Assembly: GCA_965215855.1 (NCBI GenBank) | Contig: CBDCER010000003.1 | Span: 992,001-1,056,000, forward strand | Source of the DNA: J027 sp965215855 | Lineage (GTDB): Bacteria; Chloroflexota; Anaerolineae; Aggregatilineales; J027 | Length of the DNA: 64,000 nucleotides | Direction of reading: 5' to 3' | Shown: piece after piece, positions 43,993-52,594 of the stretch | Layout of the letters: every line of letters starts with the position of its first letter | Numbering within the stretch: the first letter of the stretch is position 1 | Notes under the pieces: model-generated | What the model was told of the DNA's origin: nothing | What the model saw: only the letters and a program-made list of their open reading frames with translations | Databases searched by the model: none | Made by a program: the position numbers and the translations under genes

Positions 43993-44017
43993 TTTGCCCC
44001 TAATCTGGAATGCACCC
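43993..44017. repeat. Right terminal inverted repeat of the IS
   Basis: This 25-bp repeat is the partner of 42612-42636 with one mismatch. It starts four bases after the transposase stop. Confidence 0.9.
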
Positions 44018-44026
44018 TGACAACGA
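44018..44026. repeat. Target-site duplication, right copy (9 bp)
   Basis: TGACAACGA directly follows the right inverted repeat and is identical to 42603-42611. Confidence 0.92.
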
Positions 44027-44060
44027 TTTGCCTACTATGTTATCGTGTTGATGAATCGCT

Positions 44061-44066
44061 TATAAT
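44061..44066 (+). promoter_or_regulatory. -10 box of rsgA
   Basis: A perfect TATAAT lies 25 bases before the TTG start and 44 bases from the right end of the IS. No good -35 is seen in the remaining flank. Confidence 0.45.
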
Positions 44067-44090
44067 GATGGGAAAAGGAGCAAATCCCAT

Positions 44091-45119
44091 TTGAATGAAC
44101 CTATTGTGGCACAACAGCCACCTGAAGAACTTTCTCCACCTCGAGCAGCGGCTATCCTCCAGGGGCGAGTCGTCCGTACACAAAGCGGGTTTTTCACTGT
44201 AGAAACCGAGAGCGGCCTCTTCACCTGTCAGATCAGTGGTAAATTGAAAATCAACGCCCAGCGAGCTGTGAGCAAAGACGAAACTCAACGCAGCAATCTG
44301 GTTGCATTGAACGACTTTGTCACTATTGAAACTGTGACTACGGAACAGGGTATGATCGTAGATGTGACGGAACGACAACGAGCTTTGTCGCGGGTATCAC
44401 CAGGAGCGAGCGTGGGTACGTCGGCAGAAAGCGAACAAATTATTCTGGCGAATACGGATCAGGTGGTATTTGTGCTATCCGCCAAACAACCGCCCCCCAA
44501 GACACGAGTATTGGATCGGATGTTGGTGATTGCTGAAAAAGCTCAGATACCGTCGATTGTTGTGTGTGTGAATAAAGTAGATTTGGTGAAGCCAGAAAAA
44601 CTACGCGCGAAATTTGAGGTTTACGAACACATCGGCTATCGGGTGATCTATGTAAGTGCGCTGACAGGAAAAAACATCGACGAATTGCGGACGGTTTTGA
44701 CGGGCAATGCACAACAAGTCTCGGTTTTTACTGGGCCGTCAGGTGTGGGCAAAAGTAGCATCTTGAATGCACTCCAGTCTGGCTTGAAACTGGAAACCAG
44801 TGCCGTCAGTGAAGCCACCACGAAAGGTAAACACACCACACGCTTCAGTCAGCTTATCAAGTTTGATGAAGGCGGCTATGTCGCAGATACACCCGGTATT
44901 CGTTCTATTGCTCCCTGGGATATTGAACCACATGAACTGGACAGCTATTTCATTGAGATGCGCCCCTACATTGAGAATTGCAAATTCGCAGATTGTTCAC
45001 ATCGCCATGAGCCGGGTTGTGCAGTATTGACGGCGAGGGAGGCGGGTCATATTACACTGGAGCGTCACGACAGCTATATGCGACTACGTGAGGAGTTAGA
45101 GGAACAGTATATCTACTGA
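44091..45119 (+). CDS. rsgA: Ribosome small subunit-dependent GTPase RsgA
   Basis: This 342-residue circularly permuted GTPase helps late 30S maturation. It has an OB-fold at 20-110, G4 NKVD (161-164), G5 SAL, G1 GPSGVGKSS (215-223), G3 DTPG (266-269) and a C-terminal zinc site (C297, C302, H304, C310). The order G4-G1-G3 is diagnostic. The start is TTG at 44091 with AAGGAG ten bases upstream; no in-frame ATG precedes the OB domain. The N-terminal tail of about 15 residues is longer than usual. Confidence 0.95.
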   Translation: MNEPIVAQQPPEELSPPRAAAILQGRVVRTQSGFFTVETESGLFTCQISGKLKINAQRAVSKDETQRSNLVALNDFVTIETVTTEQGMIVDVTERQRALSRVSPGASVGTSAESEQIILANTDQVVFVLSAKQPPPKTRVLDRMLVIAEKAQIPSIVVCVNKVDLVKPEKLRAKFEVYEHIGYRVIYVSALTGKNIDELRTVLTGNAQQVSVFTGPSGVGKSSILNALQSGLKLETSAVSEATTKGKHTTRFSQLIKFDEGGYVADTPGIRSIAPWDIEPHELDSYFIEMRPYIENCKFADCSHRHEPGCAVLTAREAGHITLERHDSYMRLREELEEQYIY

Positions 45120-45145
45120 CTCGTGCTGATCTAATGATTAATCGA

Positions 45146-45180
45146 AAAACGCCCCTGGAACATCAATCAGCGGGCGTTTT
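45146..45180. terminator. Terminator between rsgA and the converging membrane protein gene
   Basis: AAAACGCCC (45146-45154) pairs perfectly with GGGCGTTTT (45172-45180). A- and T-runs on both sides let it work in both directions. Confidence 0.8.
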
Positions 45181-45206
45181 AGATTTTGGGTGTGTGAGAT
45201 TACAGA

Positions 45207-45539
45207 TTAGGTATCTCCGGAAGCGGATTCTGATGCAGACTCCGGTTCAGGTGTTGCAGTTTCAGCTTGTGCTGGCGAGTCCGAAGATACAGCCGCCGCC
45301 TCTTCAGCCAGTTCTTCATCATCTTCCCAACTGACAATCCAGATGCACAGACCCGATACCAGAATCGAAGCTACAATGAGCGCAATCCAATTGGTCGTTG
45401 TCAGATCAACATCGCGGGCCTCGTAAATAAGCAAGGCCACTATACCAGTCGAGAGAACCGCCCAGGCCGAAAGACGTGGGTATTGATCAAGGAGTTGCAG
45501 GAGATTGCCGATTATCGGCGTTTCTTTTAGTCGTTCCAT
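45207..45539 (-). CDS. Small two-helix membrane protein with acidic tail
   Basis: The 110-residue product has membrane segments at about 23-41 and 48-70 and a C-terminal tail (72-110) rich in Glu, Ala and Ser with no motif. It follows coaE by 15 bases and is probably co-transcribed. The function is unknown. Confidence 0.6.
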   Translation of the reverse strand: MERLKETPIIGNLLQLLDQYPRLSAWAVLSTGIVALLIYEARDVDLTTTNWIALIVASILVSGLCIWIVSWEDDEELAEEAAAVSSDSPAQAETATPEPESASESASGDT

Positions 45540-45554
45540 GGTAATTATGTGCCT

Positions 45555-46715
45555 TTAGAACGGTGTCAGAATCCGGTCTTCGCGTAGTTTCTTGTAGAGA
45601 ATAATGGTTCCCTCGGGACGGGCACGCAGCGCCTCACGCCAAGCCGGGAACTTAATGTTTTCAACCCGTTCCAGGATTTCATACTCCAAATGTTTTTGTA
45701 AGAGGTCGATGATGTCTGCCGCTTCTTCTTGGCGCAGATAAATGAACGACACCTCGCTTTGTAGACTATCAGCTGCTTCCTCCATTTCTTCGATAAGGGC
45801 TTTGAGGATTGGCTCAACGGGCACATCTGGCAACAGCGCAACTTCACTGGATTGTGTGATGAGGTTCTCAACCACAAAGCTGACAACCCCAACGATTTCT
45901 CCATCGCCTAGTGCCGCCAGATAAGACGTCTCGGTGAAACTTTCCATGATGCCTTCTCTAGTCAATTGGCGACCACGAACCAAGTTGAGCAAGCTGGCAA
46001 TAGCTTCCAGGTCACTGGCCTTCGGGCGTTTGATCTTGATCTTCTCGAATTGACGAATAGCTGCTGTTGTGGACTGCACTTGAACAGTCTTGCCCTCTTC
46101 ATCAACATCAGTTTCACCGCCAATTTTCCGCCAAGCCGCTTGAACCTGGGCAAAAGTCGCATTCATGTCGCCATCATTGTTGATAATGATGTGAGCTGCC
46201 GCCAGTTTTTCAGCTTGTGGGTTCTGCACATGAATGCGTTTGCGGGCTTCTTCTTCCGAAAGGCCGCGTTTTTGTATCAAGCGTTGAAGTTGAGCTTCTT
46301 CACTACAATTGACAACCCAGATGGCATCAACTTTGTCGGCAAGATCGCCTTCCAAGAGTTTGATGGCCTCGACCACCACAACCGGTTGCTGGGCACGGCT
46401 GATGAGGACGTCGATAGCTTTGCCGATAATGGGGTGGGTGATCGATTCGAGCCGTTTGAGGGCCAGAGGGTGTGAAAAGGCGGCTGCGCCCAGACGTTCA
46501 CGGTCGATGCGGCCTTCTGCGCTAAGGATCCATTTTCCGAACCACTCGATGACTGGGCGATAGGCGGGCGCACCAGGCGCCATTACTTGATGAGCCAGCC
46601 CGTCAGCGTCAATGGGATAGGCTCCCAAATGCTGAAGCATCTTCCGTACCAGACTTTTGCCAGTGGCAATATTGCCAGTAATGCCAATTATGTATTTGCC
46701 GTTCTTTTGGCCCAC
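45555..46715 (-). CDS. coaE: Dephospho-CoA kinase fused to a GNAT-like domain
   Basis: The N-terminal 200 residues are CoaE, the last step of CoA synthesis: P-loop GITGNIATGKS, DADGLAHQV, the substrate loop RIDRERLGAAAF and ITHPII, then VVVVEAIKLLEG and NCSEEAQLQRL. The C-terminal 165 residues look like a GNAT acyltransferase: IKRPKASDLEAIASLLNLV, YLAALGDGEIVGVVSFVVEN, VSFIYLR and a late Glu/Arg-rich helix. The GNAT Q/RxxGxG loop is not obvious, so the domain may be inactive or bind CoA only. GTG at 46715 is chosen (GGAG nine bases upstream); GTG at 46745 is possible. Confidence 0.88.
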   Translation of the reverse strand: MGQKNGKYIIGITGNIATGKSLVRKMLQHLGAYPIDADGLAHQVMAPGAPAYRPVIEWFGKWILSAEGRIDRERLGAAAFSHPLALKRLESITHPIIGKAIDVLISRAQQPVVVVEAIKLLEGDLADKVDAIWVVNCSEEAQLQRLIQKRGLSEEEARKRIHVQNPQAEKLAAAHIIINNDGDMNATFAQVQAAWRKIGGETDVDEEGKTVQVQSTTAAIRQFEKIKIKRPKASDLEAIASLLNLVRGRQLTREGIMESFTETSYLAALGDGEIVGVVSFVVENLITQSSEVALLPDVPVEPILKALIEEMEEAADSLQSEVSFIYLRQEEAADIIDLLQKHLEYEILERVENIKFPAWREALRARPEGTIILYKKLREDRILTPF

Positions 46716-46745
46716 AACCAAACTCTCCGTGACATGCTCCCACAC

Positions 46746-47077
46746 CTAAATATTGTGGATATCTGTCGTGAACACTAAATATCGCGCTTCCACATAGGTT
46801 TCTTCCTGCTGATATTAGGACAAGTTGACGCCTAATCCCAGCAACGATAGTAATCGTATTGTGACTACATCTTATGGTCAACCCACAGGTTTCATATCCG
46901 AAAACACTTTAATACCCTAGATTTTGTTCATGCCCACCTAGAGGCATTTGATAGTCTGCCTATTCTTGTTGATCAAGATCAAAACAATTGATATGCTTGG
47001 ACTGATCGCATTTCCAATGATTATCTGGTCAACCACTGCAAAGTATATCTTAGCTTTAGTGGTTTTTCTAGCTTTAG
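46746..47077. other. Intergenic stretch without a supported gene
   Basis: About 330 bases between coaE and the tnpB relic. It is A/T-richer than its neighbours and shows no conserved reading frame on either strand. A 44-codon frame at 46993-47127 is hydrophobic but runs into the IS end-like repeat and is probably chance. Confidence 0.5.
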
Positions 47078-47128
47078 ATTACCAAAAAAGCGCCGTAAAG
47101 CCCCTTGCTTTAGCGATGGGGATATAAA
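47078..47128 (+). repeat. IS200/IS605-type end-like repeat (copy B) upstream of the tnpB relic
   Basis: ATTACCAAAAAAGCGCCG, then a hairpin CCCC-TTGC-TTTA-GCGA-GGGG, ending near ATATAAAG. It matches copy A at 29963-30012 in sequence and orientation. TTAC at its edge equals a known IS605-family target tetranucleotide. It is probably the left end of the degraded element. Confidence 0.5.
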
Positions 47129-47178
47129 GCGCAAAGACAAGATCGAAAAAACAGCCTGCTTGTATTATACTCAAGCCT

Positions 47179-47469
47179 ATGCGATTGACCTACAAGTACC
47201 GTCTGAAACCGACCAAAGCGCAACAGCGTCAGCTTGAGCAGCCACTTGATCAATGTCACTGGGTGTACAATGATGAAACGCTGGCGGTCAACCGGCGCAA
47301 TGACTTTGCCCATCAGGAAAGCCGCAAACTCGTCAATCGCTGGGACTTGATTGTATTTGAAGACCTCGACATTGTGGACATGCAAGGCAACGGCTACCGA
47401 CCCATTAACCGCAACATTGATGAAGTTGGGGAGTCAAAATTTAGCCCCAACATGGTACAGCAGAGCTAA
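47179..47469 (+). pseudogene. TnpB (IS200/IS605 OrfB) remnant with internal deletion
   Basis: The 96-codon frame starts with the typical TnpB N-terminus (MRLTYKYRLKPTKAQQRQLE, QCHWVYN). It then jumps directly to a later part of the protein (RRNDFAHQESRKLVNRWDLIVFEDLDI), where the RuvC Glu-Asp region lies, and ends soon after. Intact TnpB is about 350-400 residues, so most of the protein is missing. It cannot be a functional nuclease. Confidence 0.82.
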
Positions 47470-47583
47470 TTGATGTTATCCTTGAATATACACATGCACT
47501 GGCGCTGGAGAAGCAGGAAAGATGGTGGCAACCGCCTGCGTCAGTAATTGCTGATTTGATATGTTATCGAAAGTGGTAGCCTC

Positions 47584-48846
47584 ATGTGGCGAAACGAATG
47601 TTCTCACTGCCAACACCTCAACCTCCCGCGAGCAATCTTCTGCTTTGAATGTGGTGAAAGTCTTGTAGAGGCCGCCACTTTTCCTGGCATAAAACCGTTG
47701 CATCTTCGCCTGATAAAAAATGGCGACACGATCCAACCATTGCCTAAACCCAGATCATTGGAAGCGGTGGTTAACGCTCGTCAAATGCGTGAAACTGCCG
47801 ATCATTATAACGGCATGTTGGGTTGTTTGCGCTGTGCTGCCGTCAATAAGCCCAATGCTGAACACTGTGTGGCATGTGGCGCAAATCTTATCGTTACCGA
47901 CGAGGCATACGGGTTGCAAGTTACCGCCAGTGCCCGTACATCCGTTGGGCGCGTCCGAAATAATAACGAGGATACAGTTGGTCTTTGGGCACGCCAGGGA
48001 GTAATTTTGGGATTAGTAGCAGATGGTATGGGCGGGGCAGCTGCCGGTGAGGAAGCCAGCCGCCTAGCTAAAGAAGCCGTACAAGCCGATTTCATAGGAG
48101 CCTTGCGAGGCAGCGAAAATATCCATGCACTTTCAGAGACTGAAATCGCTCAAAAACTCCGTCTGGCTCTGATGCGTGCCAATACTGCTCTATTGAAACG
48201 TATTCAAGAAGACCGCATGTTGCAGGGAATGGGTACAACTTCCACGCTGGCGCTGGTACGCGGCAACCATGTGTACATTGCCCATATTGGTGATAGCCGG
48301 GCTTATCTGATCAATGGCAAATATAAGTGGATTCATCAGATAACAGATGATCATAGTTTTGTCGAGGCATTAGTAGCCTCTGGACATATCACACGGGCAC
48401 AAGCCGCTGTTCATCCCATGCGGAGTGTTCTCTACCGGGCATTAGGTCAATCAGACGCCCTGGGCAGTGCGGACTTTTATGCGCGGGAGGTGCAGCCTGG
48501 TGATCGTATTGTGCTTTGCTCAGATGGCCTGACACGCCACGTGGAAGACGAAGAGATCGCTCAGATTACTCTGAGATACGACGATCCAGAGGATATGTCA
48601 CAAGCACTCATTGACCTGACGCTCGAACGTGGCGCGGAAGACAATGTAAGTGTGGTTGTCCTGGCTATCAGCGCGAGCGAAGCGCGAACCCCGACTGAAG
48701 AATTGACAGTGTTACTAAGCGAACAAGAACCGCCCACCGCAGACAAGGGGTTGTTTGCAACAGGTCGCCTCCAACCAGAAGACCTGAAAGAGGCACGAGC
48801 CGCTGCACGTGATCAAGACGAAGAAAAGAGCAACGGTTCCCAATAG
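47584..48846 (+). CDS. PP2C-type serine/threonine phosphatase with two zinc ribbons
   Basis: This is a 420-residue protein. Two N-terminal zinc ribbons (C6, C9, C20, C23 and C81, C84, C95, C98) flank a short linker, followed by a PP2C/SpoIIE-like phosphatase at 110-370. The metal motifs are RVRNNNEDT, VADGMGG, HIGDSRAYL, LCSDGLTRHV and EDNVSVVVLA. The acidic C-terminus is probably disordered. It reverses Ser/Thr kinase signalling. No kinase gene is in the window. No membrane segment is present. The start lacks an obvious SD. Confidence 0.88.
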   Translation: MWRNECSHCQHLNLPRAIFCFECGESLVEAATFPGIKPLHLRLIKNGDTIQPLPKPRSLEAVVNARQMRETADHYNGMLGCLRCAAVNKPNAEHCVACGANLIVTDEAYGLQVTASARTSVGRVRNNNEDTVGLWARQGVILGLVADGMGGAAAGEEASRLAKEAVQADFIGALRGSENIHALSETEIAQKLRLALMRANTALLKRIQEDRMLQGMGTTSTLALVRGNHVYIAHIGDSRAYLINGKYKWIHQITDDHSFVEALVASGHITRAQAAVHPMRSVLYRALGQSDALGSADFYAREVQPGDRIVLCSDGLTRHVEDEEIAQITLRYDDPEDMSQALIDLTLERGAEDNVSVVVLAISASEARTPTEELTVLLSEQEPPTADKGLFATGRLQPEDLKEARAAARDQDEEKSNGSQ

Positions 48847-48859
48847 CCCAATACAACGC

Positions 48860-48890
48860 ACTCCGCTGCCTTTAATGCTGACAGCGGAGT
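48860..48890. terminator. Bidirectional hairpin between PP2C and ridA
   Basis: ACTCCGCTG (48860-48868) pairs perfectly with CAGCGGAGT (48882-48890) across a 13-base loop between convergent genes. Confidence 0.6.
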
Positions 48891-48898
48891 TTGGATCT

Positions 48899-49285
48899 CT
48901 ATTCAGGAACAACCGCGAAACACTCGATTTCGACCAGTCCACCTAGCGGCAGATCATTACCACCGAAAGCCGCTCGTGCAGGTGGATTGTCAGGGAAAAA
49001 TGTTTGATAAACGCCGTTCATCGCGGCAAAATCGCTAATGTCCTGCAACAAAACAGTAGCCTTGACGACATGCGCCATATCAGTACCAGCCGCCTCTAAA
49101 ATAGCCTTCATATTTAGCAATGCGCGTTCCGTCTGTGCCTCAATACCATCGGCCATTTGTTTAGTGACAGGGTCCATTCCCAACTGGCCCGATACAAAGA
49201 CGAATGTACCGCTGGCAAGAATGCCTTGAGAATAAGCGCCGACTGCTGCCGGAGCGTTCTCGGTTTGAATAATTTTTCGTGTCAT
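48899..49285 (-). CDS. RidA-family enamine/imine deaminase
   Basis: This 128-residue YjgF/RidA protein forms trimers and destroys reactive enamine/imine products of PLP enzymes. The active-site Arg lies in PPARAAFGG, and the glutamate region is VEIECFAVV. The N-terminal AVGAYSQGI is typical of the family. AGGAG lies nine bases before the ATG. It is probably co-transcribed with the Nudix gene 26 bases upstream. Confidence 0.92.
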   Translation of the reverse strand: MTRKIIQTENAPAAVGAYSQGILASGTFVFVSGQLGMDPVTKQMADGIEAQTERALLNMKAILEAAGTDMAHVVKATVLLQDISDFAAMNGVYQTFFPDNPPARAAFGGNDLPLGGLVEIECFAVVPE

Positions 49286-49311
49286 TAGACTAATCTCCTG
49301 TTTCTAAACAA

Positions 49312-50295
49312 TCATCGAATAAATGGAGCCTTATCGCGTTTCAATAAATCGTGGAACATCTGGCGACGCAGTGGGGTAATGTGTGGCTGTGCCAACAAAT
49401 CCATGATTGGCATATAACAAATCTGGTCAATCTCAACGCCATCGGGTTGAGGCGTTCCACCCACAATCTTACATTCCAAAAGCAAATCAATAAAATGCGC
49501 TTGGTCGCTACTCGCCAGTTGAACATGAGTTAACCGCGGGTGGCTATAAATGCCCAACGTACCAACCGGTGCGATACTCAGGCCAGTTTCTTCCTTCACT
49601 TCCCGCACCACAGTACCAGTGGTTGTTTCGCCAATATCTGCCAGCCCTGCCGGTAAATCCCACAAGTCACGTTGTTTATCATGAACAGCCAACACTTGCC
49701 CTTCGCGATCAAAAATAGCGGCACTTCCGCCCGGCAAAACCACCCGCGCCTTGCCGACCTTCTCACGCAAAATCGGATAATAAGGATGCAATTCGCGCTC
49801 GTAGTGGATGACTTCATAGATTGGCTGGTACGGGTTCTGTTCCGCAGCTTCCAACATATGCTGATATTGCAATGGCAACAAATGGCGAATTTCATCTACT
49901 GGACGAAAAGCCGCGCGCAATGTTTCTTTGCCATCAACCTGTATGGCCTTGCTCTCGGCCCGACAGACAAAGGCTGCTGTCCAGGGCTGCACTTCATCGC
50001 CATTAGGGTAACGCAAGTTATATTGTGGGTGACTGAACGCGCCAATGAAACGCTCAACAGTGCATTGCAGACCAGTTTCCTCATAGGCTTCTCGCACCGC
50101 ACATTCGACCAGCGATTCATCTGGCTCCAATGCGCCACCCGGCACACTCAACCAATCAAAATCGTAGCGGTCCTGCACCAACAGATGCCCCTGTTCGTCA
50201 AACACAAAGGCCGTCGCATACACTAGGTAGATCAACTGCGATCCGACATGCGAACGCAACCACTTGATGTATCCATCTTGATAAGTTTCCGACAT
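49312..50295 (-). CDS. Tandem Nudix hydrolase
   Basis: The 327-residue protein has two complete Nudix boxes. The first is GGALEPDESLVECAVREA followed by YEETGL (about 53-76). The second is GLADIGETTTGTVVREV followed by KEETGL. Each keeps the REUXEEXG metal motif, so both domains may be active on nucleoside-diphosphate-linked compounds. The two halves are similar in layout and probably arose by duplication. GAGG precedes the ATG closely. Confidence 0.87.
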   Translation of the reverse strand: MSETYQDGYIKWLRSHVGSQLIYLVYATAFVFDEQGHLLVQDRYDFDWLSVPGGALEPDESLVECAVREAYEETGLQCTVERFIGAFSHPQYNLRYPNGDEVQPWTAAFVCRAESKAIQVDGKETLRAAFRPVDEIRHLLPLQYQHMLEAAEQNPYQPIYEVIHYERELHPYYPILREKVGKARVVLPGGSAAIFDREGQVLAVHDKQRDLWDLPAGLADIGETTTGTVVREVKEETGLSIAPVGTLGIYSHPRLTHVQLASSDQAHFIDLLLECKIVGGTPQPDGVEIDQICYMPIMDLLAQPHITPLRRQMFHDLLKRDKAPFIR

Positions 50296-50389
50296 ATTTC
50301 CTCGCAGTCGTTATTATGCGCTAACACACCATAGCGCCGGGGGCCGTCTCCACGCTATCATTAAAGCACCAACACGGCAAGGATTGATT

Positions 50390-52594
50390 ATGACAGATAA
50401 ACTCGAAGGCGCTGTCGAGCGTATTACGTACTATAACTCTGAGAACGGCTACTGTGTCATGCGAATCGCCCCGGCTCAACTGCGCCTAGGCATCCGCAAC
50501 CAACTAATTACCGTCGTGGGCACAATGCCTGAAATCCAGCCCGGCGAGCAGGTGGAGTTCACGGGGAGCTGGATGAATCATCCCACGCATGGCCGCCAAT
50601 TCAAAGCTGAAACAGTGGTGCAACTACGCCCGGCCACACTGGAAGGCATTCGTCGCTATCTGGGCAGTGGTCTGGTGCGCGGCATTGGCAAAGTCCTGGC
50701 AAAGCGCATTGTGGACTATTTCGGCGAAGAAACACTCGATATTCTGGATCGAACACCAGAACGGGTGCGCGAGGTACCCGGCATTGGCAAGAAAAAGTCC
50801 GCCCAGATTGTCACCGCCTGGGCTGAACAACGCGAGATCAAAAAAGTGATGATGTTTCTGCAAGGGCACGGCATCAATACCTCCCTGGCATTGCGGATTT
50901 ACAAAACCTATGGCGATGAGGCTCTGACTCTAGTACAACAAGATCCCTATCGGCTGGTCAAGGATATTCATGGCATTGGCTTTCTTACCGCCGACAAAAT
51001 CGCCCGCGACATGGGCTTGCCACCTTTCGCACCTACCCGCATCCGGGCTGGGTTGATCTATGCGTTGAATGAAGCCACAAATGACGGCCATGTCTACCTG
51101 CCCACCGAAGCCTTACTGGATCAAGCCACAACCCTATTGGACATCGAAAGCCATTTACTAGATGACGAGCTAATCCGTTTGCGTGATGAAGGCGATATTG
51201 TCATCGAAGATATTCCGGAATCTGAAACGCAGGACCCTGTCCAAGTTACCTATCATGCTGCCATGTACTACAGTGAGAAAGGGGTTACGACACGTTTACA
51301 TGACATGATCGACCATCCCAACAGCCGCCTGGCGACATTACTCCGCCTGACCAGTGATGAATGGAGGCGTCTTGTCCATAATATCACGGCCATGGATGAC
51401 ATCAGCTTGACTGATCAACAAGAACGCTCGGTTCGCACCGCACTAACCAACAAGCTCAGTATCCTGACCGGTGGTCCTGGCACGGGTAAAACAACCACAC
51501 TCCGCACCATTATTGCTGCGCTAGAATCTACTCAACATAAATTCCGCCTCGCCAGCCCCACTGGACGCGCCGCCAAACGTCTCAGTGAAGCTACCGGTCA
51601 TCCCGCCCAAACTATCCACCGCTTGCTATCGTTTTCACCCCAGGAAGGCTTTGGCATGAATCCTGATAATCCACTGGATACAGATATGGTGGTGGTCGAT
51701 GAAGCTTCGATGGTCGATCTCATTCTCTTCTACAATTTGCTCAAAGCCCTACGCCCAAATACACATTTACTGCTGGTGGGCGATGTAGACCAATTGCCGA
51801 GTGTGGGAGCCGGAGACGTGTTGCGCGACATCATTCGCAGCGGGGTTTGCCCTGTTATTCGCCTAGATACTGTCTTTCGACAGGCAGGTGACAGCATGAT
51901 TATTGAAAATGCCCACCGCATCAATCGTGGAATTAGTCCCGATACCAGTAACAACAGCACCGATTTCTTTTTCTTCGGTGAGGAAGACCCTGCTGCTGCC
52001 GCCGATTTGCTGGTGGATGTCGTTGTGAACCGTCTGCCAGACAAATTCGGCGTGGATGCCATGCGTGATGTACAGGTATTGGCTCCTATGTACAATGGGC
52101 GTGTCGGCGTCAATTCTTTAAATGATTTCCTACAACAGAAACTCAACCCAGCAGGTCGCCCCGCCCAAAAACGATTGGCAGGCACACTATTTCGTGTGGG
52201 CGATAAAGTGATGCAAACGCGAAACAATTATGATAAAGAGGTTTATAATGGCGACATCGGCTGGATACGCACGCTGGATATGAATCAACACACTATGGGA
52301 GTTGAAATTGATGGGCGTGAAGTAATCTATGACTGGTTGGAATGTGACGAACTGGTTCATGCCTACGCCATTTCAGTTCATAAAAGTCAGGGGGCAGAGT
52401 ATCCAGTAATTGTCATACCAGTCATGACCCAGCACTACATGATGTTACAACGCAATTTGTTGTACACTGCTGTTACTCGTGCAAAACAGATGGTCGTGCT
52501 GGTCGGCACACGCAAAGCGATTGCGATTGCGGTCCGCAACGATGCTGTTGCTAAACGCTGGAGTGCCTTAGACTGGCGGCTGGCAACGCGCTAG
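50390..52594 (+). CDS. recD2: RecD2-type 5'-3' DNA helicase
   Basis: The 734-residue superfamily 1B helicase has an N-terminal OB and helix-hairpin-helix region (VREVPGIGKKKSAQIV near 125). Walker A is GGPGTGKTTT, motif Ia is ASPTGRAAKRL, motif II is VVDEASMVD, motif III is LVGDVDQLPSVGAGDVL and motif VI is YTAVTRAKQMVVLVG. The long form with HhH repeats is RecD2, which acts without RecBC. ATG at 50390 has AAGGA seven bases upstream. The stop is shared with that of the converging PII-like gene through one CTAG palindrome. Confidence 0.93.
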   Translation: MTDKLEGAVERITYYNSENGYCVMRIAPAQLRLGIRNQLITVVGTMPEIQPGEQVEFTGSWMNHPTHGRQFKAETVVQLRPATLEGIRRYLGSGLVRGIGKVLAKRIVDYFGEETLDILDRTPERVREVPGIGKKKSAQIVTAWAEQREIKKVMMFLQGHGINTSLALRIYKTYGDEALTLVQQDPYRLVKDIHGIGFLTADKIARDMGLPPFAPTRIRAGLIYALNEATNDGHVYLPTEALLDQATTLLDIESHLLDDELIRLRDEGDIVIEDIPESETQDPVQVTYHAAMYYSEKGVTTRLHDMIDHPNSRLATLLRLTSDEWRRLVHNITAMDDISLTDQQERSVRTALTNKLSILTGGPGTGKTTTLRTIIAALESTQHKFRLASPTGRAAKRLSEATGHPAQTIHRLLSFSPQEGFGMNPDNPLDTDMVVVDEASMVDLILFYNLLKALRPNTHLLLVGDVDQLPSVGAGDVLRDIIRSGVCPVIRLDTVFRQAGDSMIIENAHRINRGISPDTSNNSTDFFFFGEEDPAAAADLLVDVVVNRLPDKFGVDAMRDVQVLAPMYNGRVGVNSLNDFLQQKLNPAGRPAQKRLAGTLFRVGDKVMQTRNNYDKEVYNGDIGWIRTLDMNQHTMGVEIDGREVIYDWLECDELVHAYAISVHKSQGAEYPVIVIPVMTQHYMMLQRNLLYTAVTRAKQMVVLVGTRKAIAIAVRNDAVAKRWSALDWRLATR

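Larger units (their letters stand above)
42612..44017 (+). mobile_element. ISKra4-like insertion sequence, complete ends, inactivated
   Basis: This 1,406-bp element has near-perfect 25-bp terminal inverted repeats: 42612-42636 begins GGGTGCATTCCAGATT, and 43993-44017 ends AATCTGGAATGCACCC, with one mismatch. It is flanked by a 9-bp direct repeat, TGACAACGA. The single transposase gene is of the ISKra4 type and is broken. The intact ends and exact duplication indicate a single, clean and not very old insertion into the region between the receiver/GGDEF gene and rsgA. Confidence 0.92.

Noticed and set aside
46993..47127. 44-codon hydrophobic frame upstream of the tnpB relic
   Set aside because: It has no clear SD and runs into the IS end-like repeat, so it is probably fortuitous.
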